A stretch of 64,000 nt of DNA from Gillisia xinjiangensis (GCF_046298265.1 NZ_JBKAHK010000002.1:558001-622000), one strand, 5' to 3'. Numbered from the stretch's first letter, positions 16,436 to 25,894 are shown. A program made the numbers and translations. Notes: generated by a model not told the origin, from the sequence alone.

Positions 16436-17599
16436 CTACATTCCGGAGAATTTTTCCTTCAGATTGTTAGCCGCTTTTGTATATCCTCCATCGGCCCCAT
16501 CCACAAAATGGATATGCTCATCTGTAGACATATCCTTGACATAGCAGGACATCACGCTTGCATTGCTAACGTGCAGGCCGTATTTGATCTTAAACGATTT
16601 TTCAAGTTCGTTCAGAAAGGAAATCAATGCTGCCCGTTGTTCCGGGGTGCCGGAGATTACCGTGTTTATCCGGCCGTCAATGGTTAGGGTATCGGTGAGT
16701 TCAACCAGTTTTTCAAGATACTCTTTTCCGGCCTGGCTGTGTTTCAAATAAATATCGCCAACCCGGGTTTTAAACCAGTTTTTTATGAAATACAACCTGT
16801 TATACCCTCCAAGTTTCACCTTCATTTCAGATTTTAGCAATCTTGGTTCCTGGCTGAGCTCCAGGTGTTTTACAGAAATGGGTTTCCGGCGTTTTGGAGA
16901 TCCATAAATGTCGTCAATAGCATTCAATACCTGGGAAAATATTTTTGAAGGTTCCTGATTGCCGCATCCGCTCACTATTAAACTTATTACTTCCTGGCCT
17001 TCTTCAGGTGGTTTAATCTTTTTCCATTTGCATTCCATTCCATCAAGATTCAATGGGAATTGATCTGCCGGAAATTTGTTTAAATGGAAGTCTTCATCCT
17101 GTTTTATATGGTTTTCAGCATATTGTAACCCATTCCCTAAAACAACCGGGATACTAAAAGCATCGCTTATCTTTGCTTTGGAGATAATTAATTCAATATT
17201 ATTTTTATAAATTTCACCCACAGAAATATGGCCAATTTTTAAATTGAATCCGAAATTTTTAGCGGTGTTCTCACGGTGTTTTTTCAAAGCGGAAATACCG
17301 CTTTCCAGAAGTTTTTCAGGAACCAGGATCACGGCGCCATCCCCTCCAAAGAAAAAAGGGATACTAATATTTGCTTTTGCTGCAAGGTTTAAAATAGCGA
17401 TCACACTTCCGGTGGCTATAAGGTTTACATCCTGATGCCGTCCTTCCTGAATCGCTTGTGAAGAATTTTTTATATCTGCTGCCAGGATATGCCAGTCTTC
17501 AGGAACCGAAACGAACCGGGATTTGTCAGCGATTAATTCGCTTAACCGAATATCCTGAACAGGTAAATCTGAATAAAAAGTCTCGGTAGCGATGGCCAT
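16436..17599 (-). CDS. DUF3095 protein (class III cyclase-like fold)
   Basis: A 387-residue protein with no signal peptide, matching the DUF3095 family as I recall it. Two segments look like the metal-binding strands of class III nucleotidyl cyclases: HILAADIKNSS (about residues 37-47) and FFFGGDGAVILVP (about 82-94). Whether it makes a cyclic nucleotide is unknown. It also has a Cys-rich patch near ECKWKKIKPPEEGQ and CGNQEP. It is encoded alone between the M28 peptidase and a repeat lipoprotein. Confidence 0.8.
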   Translation of the reverse strand: MAIATETFYSDLPVQDIRLSELIADKSRFVSVPEDWHILAADIKNSSQAIQEGRHQDVNLIATGSVIAILNLAAKANISIPFFFGGDGAVILVPEKLLESGISALKKHRENTAKNFGFNLKIGHISVGEIYKNNIELIISKAKISDAFSIPVVLGNGLQYAENHIKQDEDFHLNKFPADQFPLNLDGMECKWKKIKPPEEGQEVISLIVSGCGNQEPSKIFSQVLNAIDDIYGSPKRRKPISVKHLELSQEPRLLKSEMKVKLGGYNRLYFIKNWFKTRVGDIYLKHSQAGKEYLEKLVELTDTLTIDGRINTVISGTPEQRAALISFLNELEKSFKIKYGLHVSNASVMSCYVKDMSTDEHIHFVDGADGGYTKAANNLKEKFSGM

Positions 17600-17759
17600 T
17601 TTTTAGATGTGTAGTCGGAATATTCAGAGAAAATTTCTGAAAAAGGATTTCTTTTTCAGGTAAACGCAGCCTTCAGGATACCTGAAAGCCTTCCGAATAT
17701 ATCGAATAAATCATTTCTGAAGGATCTGTTTTATTTTCTGAAACTTCGGTGCTGAAAAG

Positions 17760-18122
17760 CTATTTTTTCAGGTCTGCTCCTACAGGAATAGAACAATCGT
17801 GCCCAGGTTGCCCATGAGGCGGATTTTTTACCGGTGCCTCATCACTGTTCCAAACAGGGGAAACCCCGGTTGAAACAGGTGGAGGGTTTTGAGCTTTCGT
17901 ATTTCCTGCCGCCTGATCCAGTGGTGCTCCAACCGGAATGTCACAACGGTGATTGGGTTGTCCATGCGCCGGATTTAAAGTGGCAGTGGTTTTAGTATTT
18001 GAATTGGTAGACTCAACTTCTGTTTGGGTAGGAGCAACCTCATTTTTTTCTTCATCTCTACAGGAAACCATAAGGGAAACTCCCAGTGCGATAATTGCAA
18101 GACTTATAATTCTTAATTGCAT
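17760..18122 (-). CDS. Lipoprotein with twin GQPxHxCxIPVG repeats
   Basis: A 120-residue lipoprotein (lipobox VSCRDEE near residue 20) with a low-complexity Ser/Thr/Asn spacer. Two repeats follow, NPAHGQPNHRCDIPVGAPLD and NPPHGQPGHDCSIPVGADLK, the second forming the C terminus. Each repeat has two His and one Cys, suggesting a metal or thiol site, but I know of no assigned function. The motif recurs in other Bacteroidota small lipoproteins. Confidence 0.8.
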   Translation of the reverse strand: MQLRIISLAIIALGVSLMVSCRDEEKNEVAPTQTEVESTNSNTKTTATLNPAHGQPNHRCDIPVGAPLDQAAGNTKAQNPPPVSTGVSPVWNSDEAPVKNPPHGQPGHDCSIPVGADLKK

Positions 18123-18184
18123 AACAATGAATTTTAATGATTTAATATATAAAATAACTTACGGATGTAAACAGTATTTAACAG

Positions 18185-19168
18185 TTATTTTACGATCCGG
18201 TTTAATTCCTCTTCAGTAACATCAAGTAATCCAGAGGCGGGTAATCTCATGGTCATTTCCCGCCAGTTTTCATCCTCTTCAAAGATTGATTTAAACACCG
18301 GAATTGCCTCATTAAACCTTTTACTGTTTGCAAGCGCGACTGCTTTCCAGAATTTCATTTCCAGATTTTCAGGAAATAAATTTTCTGCCTTCCCATATTG
18401 TAAAAGGGCATCATTCACATCTCCGGCTTCCATCGCCAGGTCGCCCTTATTCATAAATTCGTATGCACGCGCAACTTTAAGCAAACGTTCCAGTTCCACA
18501 AGTGGATTTGGATGATCGTCTACGCGGAGATCTATCTTTTTATCCTCCCAGGAATTCTCAACTTTATTTGCTCCTACAACGATTAACGCAGCCGATTGCT
18601 TTCCGCGGATATCCCCACCTGCCTCCTGTGCTGCCTTCAATGCCTCAACAACTCTTTCGGCCAGGGGAAGTTTTGAATTTTCAGCAAATGCTTTTTTCAT
18701 CGCAGGAATTACATCGTCATTAAGCATCATATTTGCCTGAACCGAAAAATTATCCCCTACGTGATGCATAGCAGATTCAACACATTTTTCACCGGTAAAA
18801 GCCGCAGCCCTTCCGGAAGCATCTAAAAATGCCACCTGCCGAAATTCTTTGCCCTCATCTTTGGAAACCAGTTCCTTTAAGGCAACTGTGGAGGATTTCC
18901 CCTTTTCCATTAATTCCAGGCCTTTGGGACCATAGGCAGGATTTACAAAAGATTGCGTGGCAACCACGCCCACTCCCGATTTGCCCCAGGGCACTAATGC
19001 CCCAACAGAAAACCAATGACTTTGAACGCCTACAGCCATTTCCCCGGTTATAGAATCCCTTGCAACTATTGAAAAAGTATGAGCAAAAGGATCGGTTGGG
19101 CGGTTTTGGGACATACTTGTATTTAATGTCATACCAGATAGAACTAAGAAGAAAATTATTTTTTTCAT
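18185..19168 (-). CDS. DUF1028 domain protein, secreted
   Basis: A 327-residue exported protein with signal peptide MKKIIFFLVLSGMTLNTSMSQ. The DUF1028 domain (Ntn-hydrolase-like fold) covers about residues 25-230: HTFSIVARDSITGEMAVGVQ, then WGKSGVGVVATQSFVNPAYG. A helical repeat region at the C terminus resembles a TPR. Some DUF1028 proteins are thought to be peptidoglycan- or amide-acting hydrolases; no activity can be assigned here. It is followed on the same strand by the repeat lipoprotein. Confidence 0.88.
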   Translation of the reverse strand: MKKIIFFLVLSGMTLNTSMSQNRPTDPFAHTFSIVARDSITGEMAVGVQSHWFSVGALVPWGKSGVGVVATQSFVNPAYGPKGLELMEKGKSSTVALKELVSKDEGKEFRQVAFLDASGRAAAFTGEKCVESAMHHVGDNFSVQANMMLNDDVIPAMKKAFAENSKLPLAERVVEALKAAQEAGGDIRGKQSAALIVVGANKVENSWEDKKIDLRVDDHPNPLVELERLLKVARAYEFMNKGDLAMEAGDVNDALLQYGKAENLFPENLEMKFWKAVALANSKRFNEAIPVFKSIFEEDENWREMTMRLPASGLLDVTEEELNRIVK

Positions 19169-19289
19169 GAATGAAAATCATTTAAAGTTTTAAATATAAA
19201 CAATGCTTTTTGAGGTTTTGTTATTAAACCAAGAATAAATTGAATTAAGGAAGAGGGCGATTTGAAATAATGCAAGTATATTTTCCTTT

Positions 19290-19595
19290 TTACTCCTTTA
19301 TTTCGAGAACTTTTAAATATTCCGGGCCGCCATCCACAGGATATCCGGCTATTTTTTCAGCCTTAATTCTAACCGTTTTTCCTTCGTATGCTTTAAAATT
19401 AATACTATCGCTTCTTAAAGCATAAAAGTTTTCATCGTTGCTTATGGTATGCGTTCCATATTGCCATGAGGACATTTCTATGGCTTTAATTGTTCCCGTG
19501 ATTTCCATTAGATGATCGATTTGGGTTTTAATGGTATTACAGCCATAAGTAAAAGACAAAATTGTGATGAAGAAAATTATTTTTATCGGATTCAT
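19290..19595 (-). CDS. Small lipoprotein, unknown
   Basis: A 101-residue protein with a lipoprotein signal (FTYGCNTIK) and a beta-rich body (ITGTIKAIEMSSWQYGTHTI ... LKVLEIKE) suggestive of an OB-like barrel. No family recognised. It is in the same direction as the DUF1028 gene with a 121-base gap. Confidence 0.65.
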   Translation of the reverse strand: MNPIKIIFFITILSFTYGCNTIKTQIDHLMEITGTIKAIEMSSWQYGTHTISNDENFYALRSDSINFKAYEGKTVRIKAEKIAGYPVDGGPEYLKVLEIKE

Positions 19596-19756
19596 ATGTA
19601 GATATTTATTGCTTTTTAACGGTCATATGCAATTCGCATTTCTTTATTGGTATTGGTATTGTATTTTCGTTATGCTCATTTCATTAAGAATGATTTAAAT
19701 GCATTTCGAAGATAAGTTACTTTCTATGATTTATAAAATATAAGTTTCGCTAAGAA

Positions 19757-19789
19757 TTTGAAAATATTCTCAAAACATTCTTATTTTTG
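19757..19789 (+). promoter_or_regulatory. Promoter of tRNA-Arg
   Basis: TTTG (19757-19760), 21 bases, TATTTTTG (19782-19789); the tRNA starts at 19802. Confidence 0.65.
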
Positions 19790-19801
19790 CACCCCATAAA
19801 A

Positions 19802-19873
19802 GGCCTCGTAGTTCAACGGATAGAATAGAAGTTTCCTAAACTTTAGATCCAAGTTCGATTCTTGGCGAGGTCA
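19802..19873 (+). tRNA. tRNA-Arg (anticodon CCT)
   Basis: Acceptor GGCCTCG/CGAGGTC (one G-T pair), anticodon stem GAAGT/ACTTT around TTCCTAA (anticodon CCT), and T stem CCAAG/CTTGG around TTCGATT. The discriminator is A. Confidence 0.93.
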
Positions 19874-19887
19874 CTTTTAATTTAATT

Positions 19888-19928
19888 AAACCCTCTGTTC
19901 ATAGGCAATTAAACAGAGGGTTTATCTT
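19888..19928 (+). terminator. Terminator after tRNA-Arg
   Basis: AAACCCTCTGTT and AACAGAGGGTTT form a perfect 12-bp stem with a 12-base loop, followed by ATCTTTTCTT. Confidence 0.8.
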
Positions 19929-20284
19929 TTCTTGCCCACAATTGAACAATTTTTGAATTAATTAGCCTTTTTAAACCTATTTATACCTATTTGGTTTATT
20001 GTCTTTAAAAACCCACTTAAAAAGTAAACTTAAAATATTTCCTTTGATGATGTTCCCGGTATTGTTTCAAGTGGATCCATTAATAAAAACATCCTTAATG
20101 CAAATCTAAAGGTAAAATTGCATAAGATTGATTACGAGAAAGAACGCCATAGATAAATAAAGCTTTTTGATCTAAAGCAAATCCCTTAAAAGTTCAATTA
20201 TTTTATAGTATCATAATGTACAAGTAATATGGCTCACGCTTCTAATATGTAATTTTACTTCTGTAAAAATTAAAGTGAAAAGCG
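19929..20284. other. Non-coding stretch after tRNA-Arg
   Basis: No gene supported. A short open piece near 20043-20157 (FDDVPGIVSSGSINKNILNA, ending KERHR-stop) has no start codon and may be a remnant. No copy of the tRNA-Arg 3' end, and no integrase, was found. Confidence 0.5.
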
Positions 20285-20674
20285 ATGGAATTTACCTGGA
20301 TTGCACTACAAACCTTAGATAAAATAGGAATTAAACAAATCCCTTTACTTCCAGCCAGAAACACTCAAATAGACAATCACTTTTTGCATTCAAAAAATAT
20401 TATTATTTCAGGTGAATTCTTTCCTACAAGTGAAAGTGCTTTTAAAGAAAATCTTCTGAAAAGTAACGTCAATGTGCAGCCAGAGATAACTCCGGAAACA
20501 GAGATTTTAATTTGTGGGAAATACCCTGATTGGATCCTGGTTGAAGAAGCGAGTCTCTACGGGATCAAAATAATATTTATTGACAAAGCGGGAGAATTAT
20601 TCAGCAGAATAGCGATAAAACTTTGTAAAAGCAGCAGGCCTGTTCTGTCTTATAAAGAGCAATTGGGAGTTTAA
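20285..20674 (+). CDS. Hypothetical protein, BRCT-like
   Basis: A 129-residue soluble protein. The segment KNIIISGEFFPTSESAFKEN, then ETEILICGKYPDWILVEEAS and GIKIIFIDKAGELFS, has the beta-alpha pattern of a BRCT domain of the kind found in DNA-metabolism proteins. The resemblance is a judgement by eye. It stands alone between tRNA-Arg and phoU, on the opposite strand to phoU. Confidence 0.6.
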   Translation: MEFTWIALQTLDKIGIKQIPLLPARNTQIDNHFLHSKNIIISGEFFPTSESAFKENLLKSNVNVQPEITPETEILICGKYPDWILVEEASLYGIKIIFIDKAGELFSRIAIKLCKSSRPVLSYKEQLGV

Positions 20675-20869
20675 TTTCCATTTTTATTCCGCAAAATAAT
20701 AACAGCATATAACGGTCTGGCAAATTTAATATAATATTTATCCGGAGGTTTTCTGAACTTCAGAATCTACATAATAAAATTTATATCCCGTGGATTTCCA
20801 CTAAAAAAATTTTTTAAAAATGAAGAGATTAATAATATTATTAGACGGTATTTATATTACCTGATTAAA

Positions 20870-21562
20870 TTATAATAAAAACTTGGCCTTTGGCTTTACT
20901 ACTGCCTCTCTATAAAAAATGATCTCTTGTGCGATATTTGTTGCAAGGTCTCCAACTCTTTCCATTTTTTTGATAACGGTAAAAAGTAGTAAGGATTGAT
21001 CTATTAAATCCACCTCATTTCTCAGTAATATAGATATAACAGAAATGGTATTGTAATTAATTTCATTTAGTTTCCGTTGCTTCTTAAAAACCTTATGTGC
21101 CCGTTGGCTACCCTGGTCCAGGTAGGCTTCGTGTATATCCTCCAACATAGAAATAGCATAGGAAAACATATCATTCAGGAGAAGTGTTTTCAACAATTTC
21201 TTATCGGGAAGCATATCTGACTCTGCGGTGTACCTGGAAATACCTAATGCATGGTCGCCAATACATTTTAGATTATAAATAATTTTCCGAAGGGCCATTA
21301 CAAATCTTAGATCATCCCCCACTGGCTTGTGTAAGGTCAGAAACTGTTCACACTCATGATCAATATTTAGAACCAGAGCGTGCACCCGATACTCCCTATA
21401 GATAACATTTTCTGCTAAATCCTTATCCTGTTTAAGATATGCTTCTATAGATTTCTCCAGTTGCATTATACAGAGATTAAACATTTCTGCACCTAATTGG
21501 TTTAGCAGGTCTTTTCGTGGGTCTATATTTACCATAGTTTTGTCTTCCAAAATAGTGCGCAT
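20870..21562 (-). CDS. phoU: PhoU-family phosphate signalling protein
   Basis: A 230-residue all-helical protein with two PhoU half-repeats. The conserved metal-site-type segments NIDHECEQFLTLHKPVGDDL and KKMERVGDLATNIAQEII are visible. PhoU normally links the Pst phosphate transporter to the PhoR/PhoB system. No pst or pho genes are in the window, so this is an orphan copy. The start at 21562 is kept; a second Met nine residues in is possible. Confidence 0.88.
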   Translation of the reverse strand: MRTILEDKTMVNIDPRKDLLNQLGAEMFNLCIMQLEKSIEAYLKQDKDLAENVIYREYRVHALVLNIDHECEQFLTLHKPVGDDLRFVMALRKIIYNLKCIGDHALGISRYTAESDMLPDKKLLKTLLLNDMFSYAISMLEDIHEAYLDQGSQRAHKVFKKQRKLNEINYNTISVISILLRNEVDLIDQSLLLFTVIKKMERVGDLATNIAQEIIFYREAVVKPKAKFLL

Positions 21563-21859
21563 AATACTAAGTTAGTTTTATAAACAGGCTTAGTTAAATG
21601 CCAATAAAGCTGCATTTCCCGTAAGCATTTTAAAGATCCCAATTCAAAAAACCTGATAATGGAGAATACATTTGAAGCTAAGCTTCTCAAAAATAAAGGA
21701 AAGCATACGAATGAAGTTAAAATTAAGATTATCAAATAATTAATGAAGGGTTAACTCTATGTTACAGAAAATTTTATGAAGAGAGCCTGGAAGTGGGTAT
21801 AGATCTATTAAACTTCAGACCCCTTTATATTTTGATGATCTTTATGGTTTTATCTAACT

Positions 21860-23230
21860 TCATCTGAGAAAATTACCATACCATTTACCCGAAGCTTTTA
21901 CGGTTCTTTTTTGTGTATTGAAATCTACATGTACCAGTCCGAATCTCGGGCGAAACCCCTCTGCCCATTCAAAATTATCTAAAAAGGTCCATACGAAATA
22001 GCCTTTAACATTCACTCCTTCTTGTTTGGCCTTAAGTACTGCAGCAAGGTATTCTTTTAGATAGTTAATCCTCCTGTTGTCATGGATTGCCTGATTTTCA
22101 AGGGTATCTTCAAACCCAGCACCATTTTCTGTGACATATATTTTTCCGACTCCTTTATAGCTACTAAACTTTTTCAACATTTCGTAAATTGATTGAGGAT
22201 AGATTTCCCAATTCATGGCAGTTAAAGGCACCTTTCTCTTTTCAGCTTTAATATTCCTGGCTTTAACAAAAGGAACAATCCAGGAATGCCTTACGATTTC
22301 CCGGGTGTAATTCTGTACTCCAATAAAATCAAAATCGAATTTCAATAATTCCTCATCTCCCGGAAGCTGATACTTTTCCAGCTTTTTAAGAAATTCAAGG
22401 TCCTTAACCGGATATCCCATTCCCAAAGCAGGCTCAATAAACATTCGGTTTACAAGAGCGTCAATCCTCTTCGCTGCCAGGTTATCTTTCACAGTGGGTC
22501 GTAATGGTTCAATAAGGGAACAGGAAAAAGTAGTACCTACCTGGGCGAGGGGGAAATGCTGTTTTATAATTCTGGCTCCTTCGGCCTGGCATAAAGCGGC
22601 ATGGTGCATAGCCGGTAAGAAGTTCTTCATTCCTTTTTTCCCGGGGGCGTGAATTCCCAAAAAATATCCCGCACCTGCAAATACCAGGGGCTCATTAAGA
22701 ACCATCCAATTTTTAACTCTGTCTCCAAAATTCTGTACACAAATAGCTACATACTCTTTGAACCAGTCTATGATTTCCCTGTTGGTCCAACCTCCCTTTT
22801 GTTCCAGGGCATAAGGTAGGTCCCAATGGTAAAGCGTCACCCAGGGCTCAATGTCAAGCTCAAGGCATTTATCTATGAGTCGGTTGTAAAAGTTAATTCC
22901 TTCAGGATTTGGTACGCCTACTCCGGAAGGGATCACTCTTGACCAGGATATTGAGAACCTGAAATTATGAATGTTCAGGTTTTTCATTAAATTAAGGTCC
23001 TCCTCGTATTTGTTGTAGAAATCGCAGGCGATGTTTCCGTTTTGACCCAGATAAATTTTACCTCTTTTGCCGGTAAAAATATCCCAGATAGAGGAACTCT
23101 TCCCATCTGCCTGGTGCCCGCCCTCTATTTGATAAGCTGCTGTGGATACGCCCCACTTAAAATCCTTACCAAAATCTTTTTTTTTGAAGGAACCGGCTTC
23201 CTCCGGCTCCTTTGAATATATTACCGACAT
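21860..23230 (-). CDS. GH1 beta-glucosidase
   Basis: A 456-residue glycoside hydrolase family 1 enzyme without signal peptide, so cytoplasmic. N-terminal substrate-site AAYQIEGG, then FRFSISWSRV and TLYHWDLP, with acid/base Glu180 in LNEP and nucleophile Glu368 in VTENG, followed by WTFLDNFEWAEGF. It would release glucose or related sugars from beta-glucosides. It ends a same-strand run behind a glycosyltransferase and an LpxH-like phosphoesterase, far from the laminarin locus. Confidence 0.95.
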   Translation of the reverse strand: MSVIYSKEPEEAGSFKKKDFGKDFKWGVSTAAYQIEGGHQADGKSSSIWDIFTGKRGKIYLGQNGNIACDFYNKYEEDLNLMKNLNIHNFRFSISWSRVIPSGVGVPNPEGINFYNRLIDKCLELDIEPWVTLYHWDLPYALEQKGGWTNREIIDWFKEYVAICVQNFGDRVKNWMVLNEPLVFAGAGYFLGIHAPGKKGMKNFLPAMHHAALCQAEGARIIKQHFPLAQVGTTFSCSLIEPLRPTVKDNLAAKRIDALVNRMFIEPALGMGYPVKDLEFLKKLEKYQLPGDEELLKFDFDFIGVQNYTREIVRHSWIVPFVKARNIKAEKRKVPLTAMNWEIYPQSIYEMLKKFSSYKGVGKIYVTENGAGFEDTLENQAIHDNRRINYLKEYLAAVLKAKQEGVNVKGYFVWTFLDNFEWAEGFRPRFGLVHVDFNTQKRTVKASGKWYGNFLR

Positions 23231-23286
23231 TAATACCTGAAATAAAAATGGATTAAAAAGGAAGCAAATGTTCTTGCTATTTTCAT

Positions 23287-24333
23287 TTAATCTACTGTAG
23301 GATCCGCACGTTCCAATAGACCTCTGTTTATAGCACCGAGGTTGGAAATGAAATGATCATTTAAAAGGGTTTGAATTATTTCCTGAGTATTATCGGGGTA
23401 ATCCACGCTAATCACTATATCTTCTTTTAACCATTTTTCAATTTTCGGTAGTTGTTTTTTCTTTAGGTTTTTTAGTACTCTAACTCCTAAATATTGAAGA
23501 GCAGCAGCGTTGCAATGTTGTTCATATTGATTTTCCATAGGAACTACCAGAAGCTTTTTTTTCAAAAAAAGCGCTTCTGAAGGGGTTTCAAATCCCGCAC
23601 CACAAAGAATGCCTGAGCTTGAAGCCATACTTTCGAGAAATGCTTCATTGTGAATGGGCCTTATTGAAATATTCTTACAGTGATACAATTTTTTGTTATG
23701 CTTTGAAAAAACTTCCCATTTAACATCATTAAATCGGGAAAGGATCTTGATAATCTTTTTATCACTATAAGATGGTAGATACACCGTATAATGGCCTTTG
23801 TTTGAAACAAAGAGTTCCCGAACCTGTTTTCTTATTACAGGAGTATAGGTGTGCTCATTAAATCTCTCAAAGTGAAAGCCATATCTGGCTGTGGCAGGAG
23901 CATAATACTTTAGAATGAATTTCCCTATTCTGTCCCGGTGCCTGGGTAAAGGAGCTTTGCTGGACAATACAGCGCATTGATGACTCAGAGCAATACAAGG
24001 TTTTCTTTTGAAGTAGCAGGCCCAGGCAGAAACCGGTTCGAAATCATTGATTATAATATCATAAAGCTCTACGGGAACCTGGTTAACTTCTCTTATGATT
24101 TTCCTGATGCTATTCTGACGGAAGGTTTGCCACAGGTCTACGCCTCCCTTTTTGCCAAAGACAAAGCCAAGACCTTTCTTCTGATATTTTACGGGATAAG
24201 GTAAAGAGATATCTGCCTGGGTACCGCTTATTAAAACATCCACACTGCCAATGTTCATGAGCACAGGTATGATGTCCCGGGCCCTGCTTAGATGCCCGTT
24301 TCCGGTTCCCTGGATAGCGTATAATATTTTCAT
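23287..24333 (-). CDS. Glycosyltransferase, MJ1255/VC2487-like (GT-B, family-28-like)
   Basis: A 348-residue GT-B fold protein with the N-terminal YAIQGTGNGHLSRARDI (nucleotide-sugar fold, glycine-rich loop and His) and the C-terminal GILCGAGFETPSEALFLKKK donor-binding segment. This resembles the MJ1255/VC2487 group. Acceptor and donor unknown. It sits 40 bases behind the LpxH-like phosphoesterase, a pairing that suggests work on an envelope glycolipid. Confidence 0.85.
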   Translation of the reverse strand: MKILYAIQGTGNGHLSRARDIIPVLMNIGSVDVLISGTQADISLPYPVKYQKKGLGFVFGKKGGVDLWQTFRQNSIRKIIREVNQVPVELYDIIINDFEPVSAWACYFKRKPCIALSHQCAVLSSKAPLPRHRDRIGKFILKYYAPATARYGFHFERFNEHTYTPVIRKQVRELFVSNKGHYTVYLPSYSDKKIIKILSRFNDVKWEVFSKHNKKLYHCKNISIRPIHNEAFLESMASSSGILCGAGFETPSEALFLKKKLLVVPMENQYEQHCNAAALQYLGVRVLKNLKKKQLPKIEKWLKEDIVISVDYPDNTQEIIQTLLNDHFISNLGAINRGLLERADPTVD

Positions 24334-24373
24334 TTTTTACTTTTTGGAAGATTTCTCATAAAGTTGTGGCTAT

Positions 24374-25222
24374 TTACGGTTTAACAAAATTTAATTCCCG
24401 AACAAGGTTTTGAAATAATTCATCACTGTTTAGTTTGACCTCTTTAAATTTTTTGGCCCTGGCTGCCATTACCCTTTGATGATCTTCATTAAACTGGTAC
24501 AGCACCCAGCCCCCGTTATTATATTCTAAAGCAGTAAGATTTTCTATCCAGTCGCCGGAATTAAGATAAATGACCTCCCCATCTTTCCCTTTTATTCTCC
24601 TAATTTCCGGCTGATGGATGTGGCCGCAAATGACATAATGATATCCGTTGGAAATGGCAATATCTGCCGCGGTTTGTTCAAAATCGTTTATAAATTTGAC
24701 TGCACTCTTCACACTATTCTTAATTTTTTTGGAAAGGGATAATTTTCCCCTCCCCATTCCTTCAGAAATATAATTGAACATCCTGTTTATCAATATGAGG
24801 CTGTCATATCCTTTTGCTCCCAGTTTTGCCAGCCACTTGGAGTTTTGCATCGTAACATCGAAAACATCCCCATGAAATATCCAGGTTTTTTTACCGTCAA
24901 GATTCAGCACTACCTTATTTACAATTTGTAGTGAGCCCATTTCAAAACCAACAAATTTCCTGAGCATTTCATCGTGATTCCCGGTGACATAATAGACTTT
25001 CACTCCCTGAGCCAAAAATCCGGTGATACATTTAATTACCTGCATATGGGAATCGGGCCAGTAACTCTTATGGAACTGCCAAATATCAATTATGTCGCCG
25101 TTGAGGATCAATACTTCCGGCTGTACACTTTTGAGGTAACTCAAAAGCTCGCCTGCATGGCAGCCATAGGTGCCCAAATGAACGTCAGAAATGACGACAA
25201 CTTCTACTTTACGTTTTTTCAT
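24374..25222 (-). CDS. LpxH-like UDP-2,3-diacylglucosamine diphosphatase family metallophosphoesterase
   Basis: A 282-residue calcineurin-like phosphoesterase with all metal motifs: DVHLG, NGDIID, GNHDE, HGDVFD and CGHIHQP. It resembles the UDP-2,3-diacylglucosamine diphosphatase family. The essential lipid A gene cannot be told from paralogues here because no lpx genes are adjacent. It is first in a run with a glycosyltransferase and GH1. A strong hairpin lies upstream at 25351-25388. Confidence 0.85.
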   Translation of the reverse strand: MKKRKVEVVVISDVHLGTYGCHAGELLSYLKSVQPEVLILNGDIIDIWQFHKSYWPDSHMQVIKCITGFLAQGVKVYYVTGNHDEMLRKFVGFEMGSLQIVNKVVLNLDGKKTWIFHGDVFDVTMQNSKWLAKLGAKGYDSLILINRMFNYISEGMGRGKLSLSKKIKNSVKSAVKFINDFEQTAADIAISNGYHYVICGHIHQPEIRRIKGKDGEVIYLNSGDWIENLTALEYNNGGWVLYQFNEDHQRVMAARAKKFKEVKLNSDELFQNLVRELNFVKP

Positions 25223-25894
25223 GGTTTTTAAATATTATTATTCGGAATGGATTAAAGGAAAATTGCCGGTTATACCTTCCTGAAGAAAAGAAGGCTGCGA
25301 AAAATGAAAGAAATAAATTTACGGTTAAAGCTTCCTGAACAATAAATTGGGGATTGCCTCCTTTAAGTTTTAAAAAGGCGGGCAATCCGGAGAAGAAAAA
25401 AGGGAAAGAGGAGACCTGATACTTATGTTTAGTAGTTTGGACATTATCCAATAGTCGGTTTTCCAATATATCAGATTTAATTCCAAGCAATTTAGGAATG
25501 AAATATTACCTCATAATCATGTAATCATTAAATCCCCTTTAAGAATTATATCCCTATCGATTTTACGCAAAGAAAAAAGGGTGAAAATTTCTTAACACCC
25601 TTACATTTTGCTAATTCAAACAAACCTGACAATTCAACCCTGGCTTTGGCTTGATATATTAAACTTGTCGATGCAAATTTACTGTAACAAGAGTAATGCT
25701 GTATTAACTTAAAATTAAGTCATCAATAAGAAATCATTATTCCTTATTTCATGCACCGCCCCAGCACAGTTTTACAAAAATGCAGGCTTTGTTGAAATAA
25801 ACTAAATTAGAGTAACCATAAAAGAACTATCAGCGATAAGCTTTAAATGACATCTTTGATATAAACAAATCCTGAGAAATTAAAAATTACTTCA
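25223..25894. other. Non-coding stretch with two hairpins
   Basis: No gene is supported; a minus-strand frame at 25209-25490 overlaps the phosphoesterase start and has a low-complexity hydrophobic content. GGATTGCC (25351-25358) pairs with GGCAATCC (25381-25388), with further inner pairing, upstream of the phosphoesterase gene. AAGGGTG/CACCCTT (25577-25602) is a second hairpin. CTTCCTGAA follows similar bases near 25277 and 25332. Confidence 0.5.

Noticed and set aside
19802..20284. tRNA-Arg as the attachment site of an integrated island
   Set aside because: No repeat of the tRNA 3' end downstream and no integrase was found in the window.
25209..25490. A 93-residue minus-strand frame upstream of the LpxH-like gene
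   Set aside because: It overlaps the real gene start and a hairpin, and its composition is low complexity.
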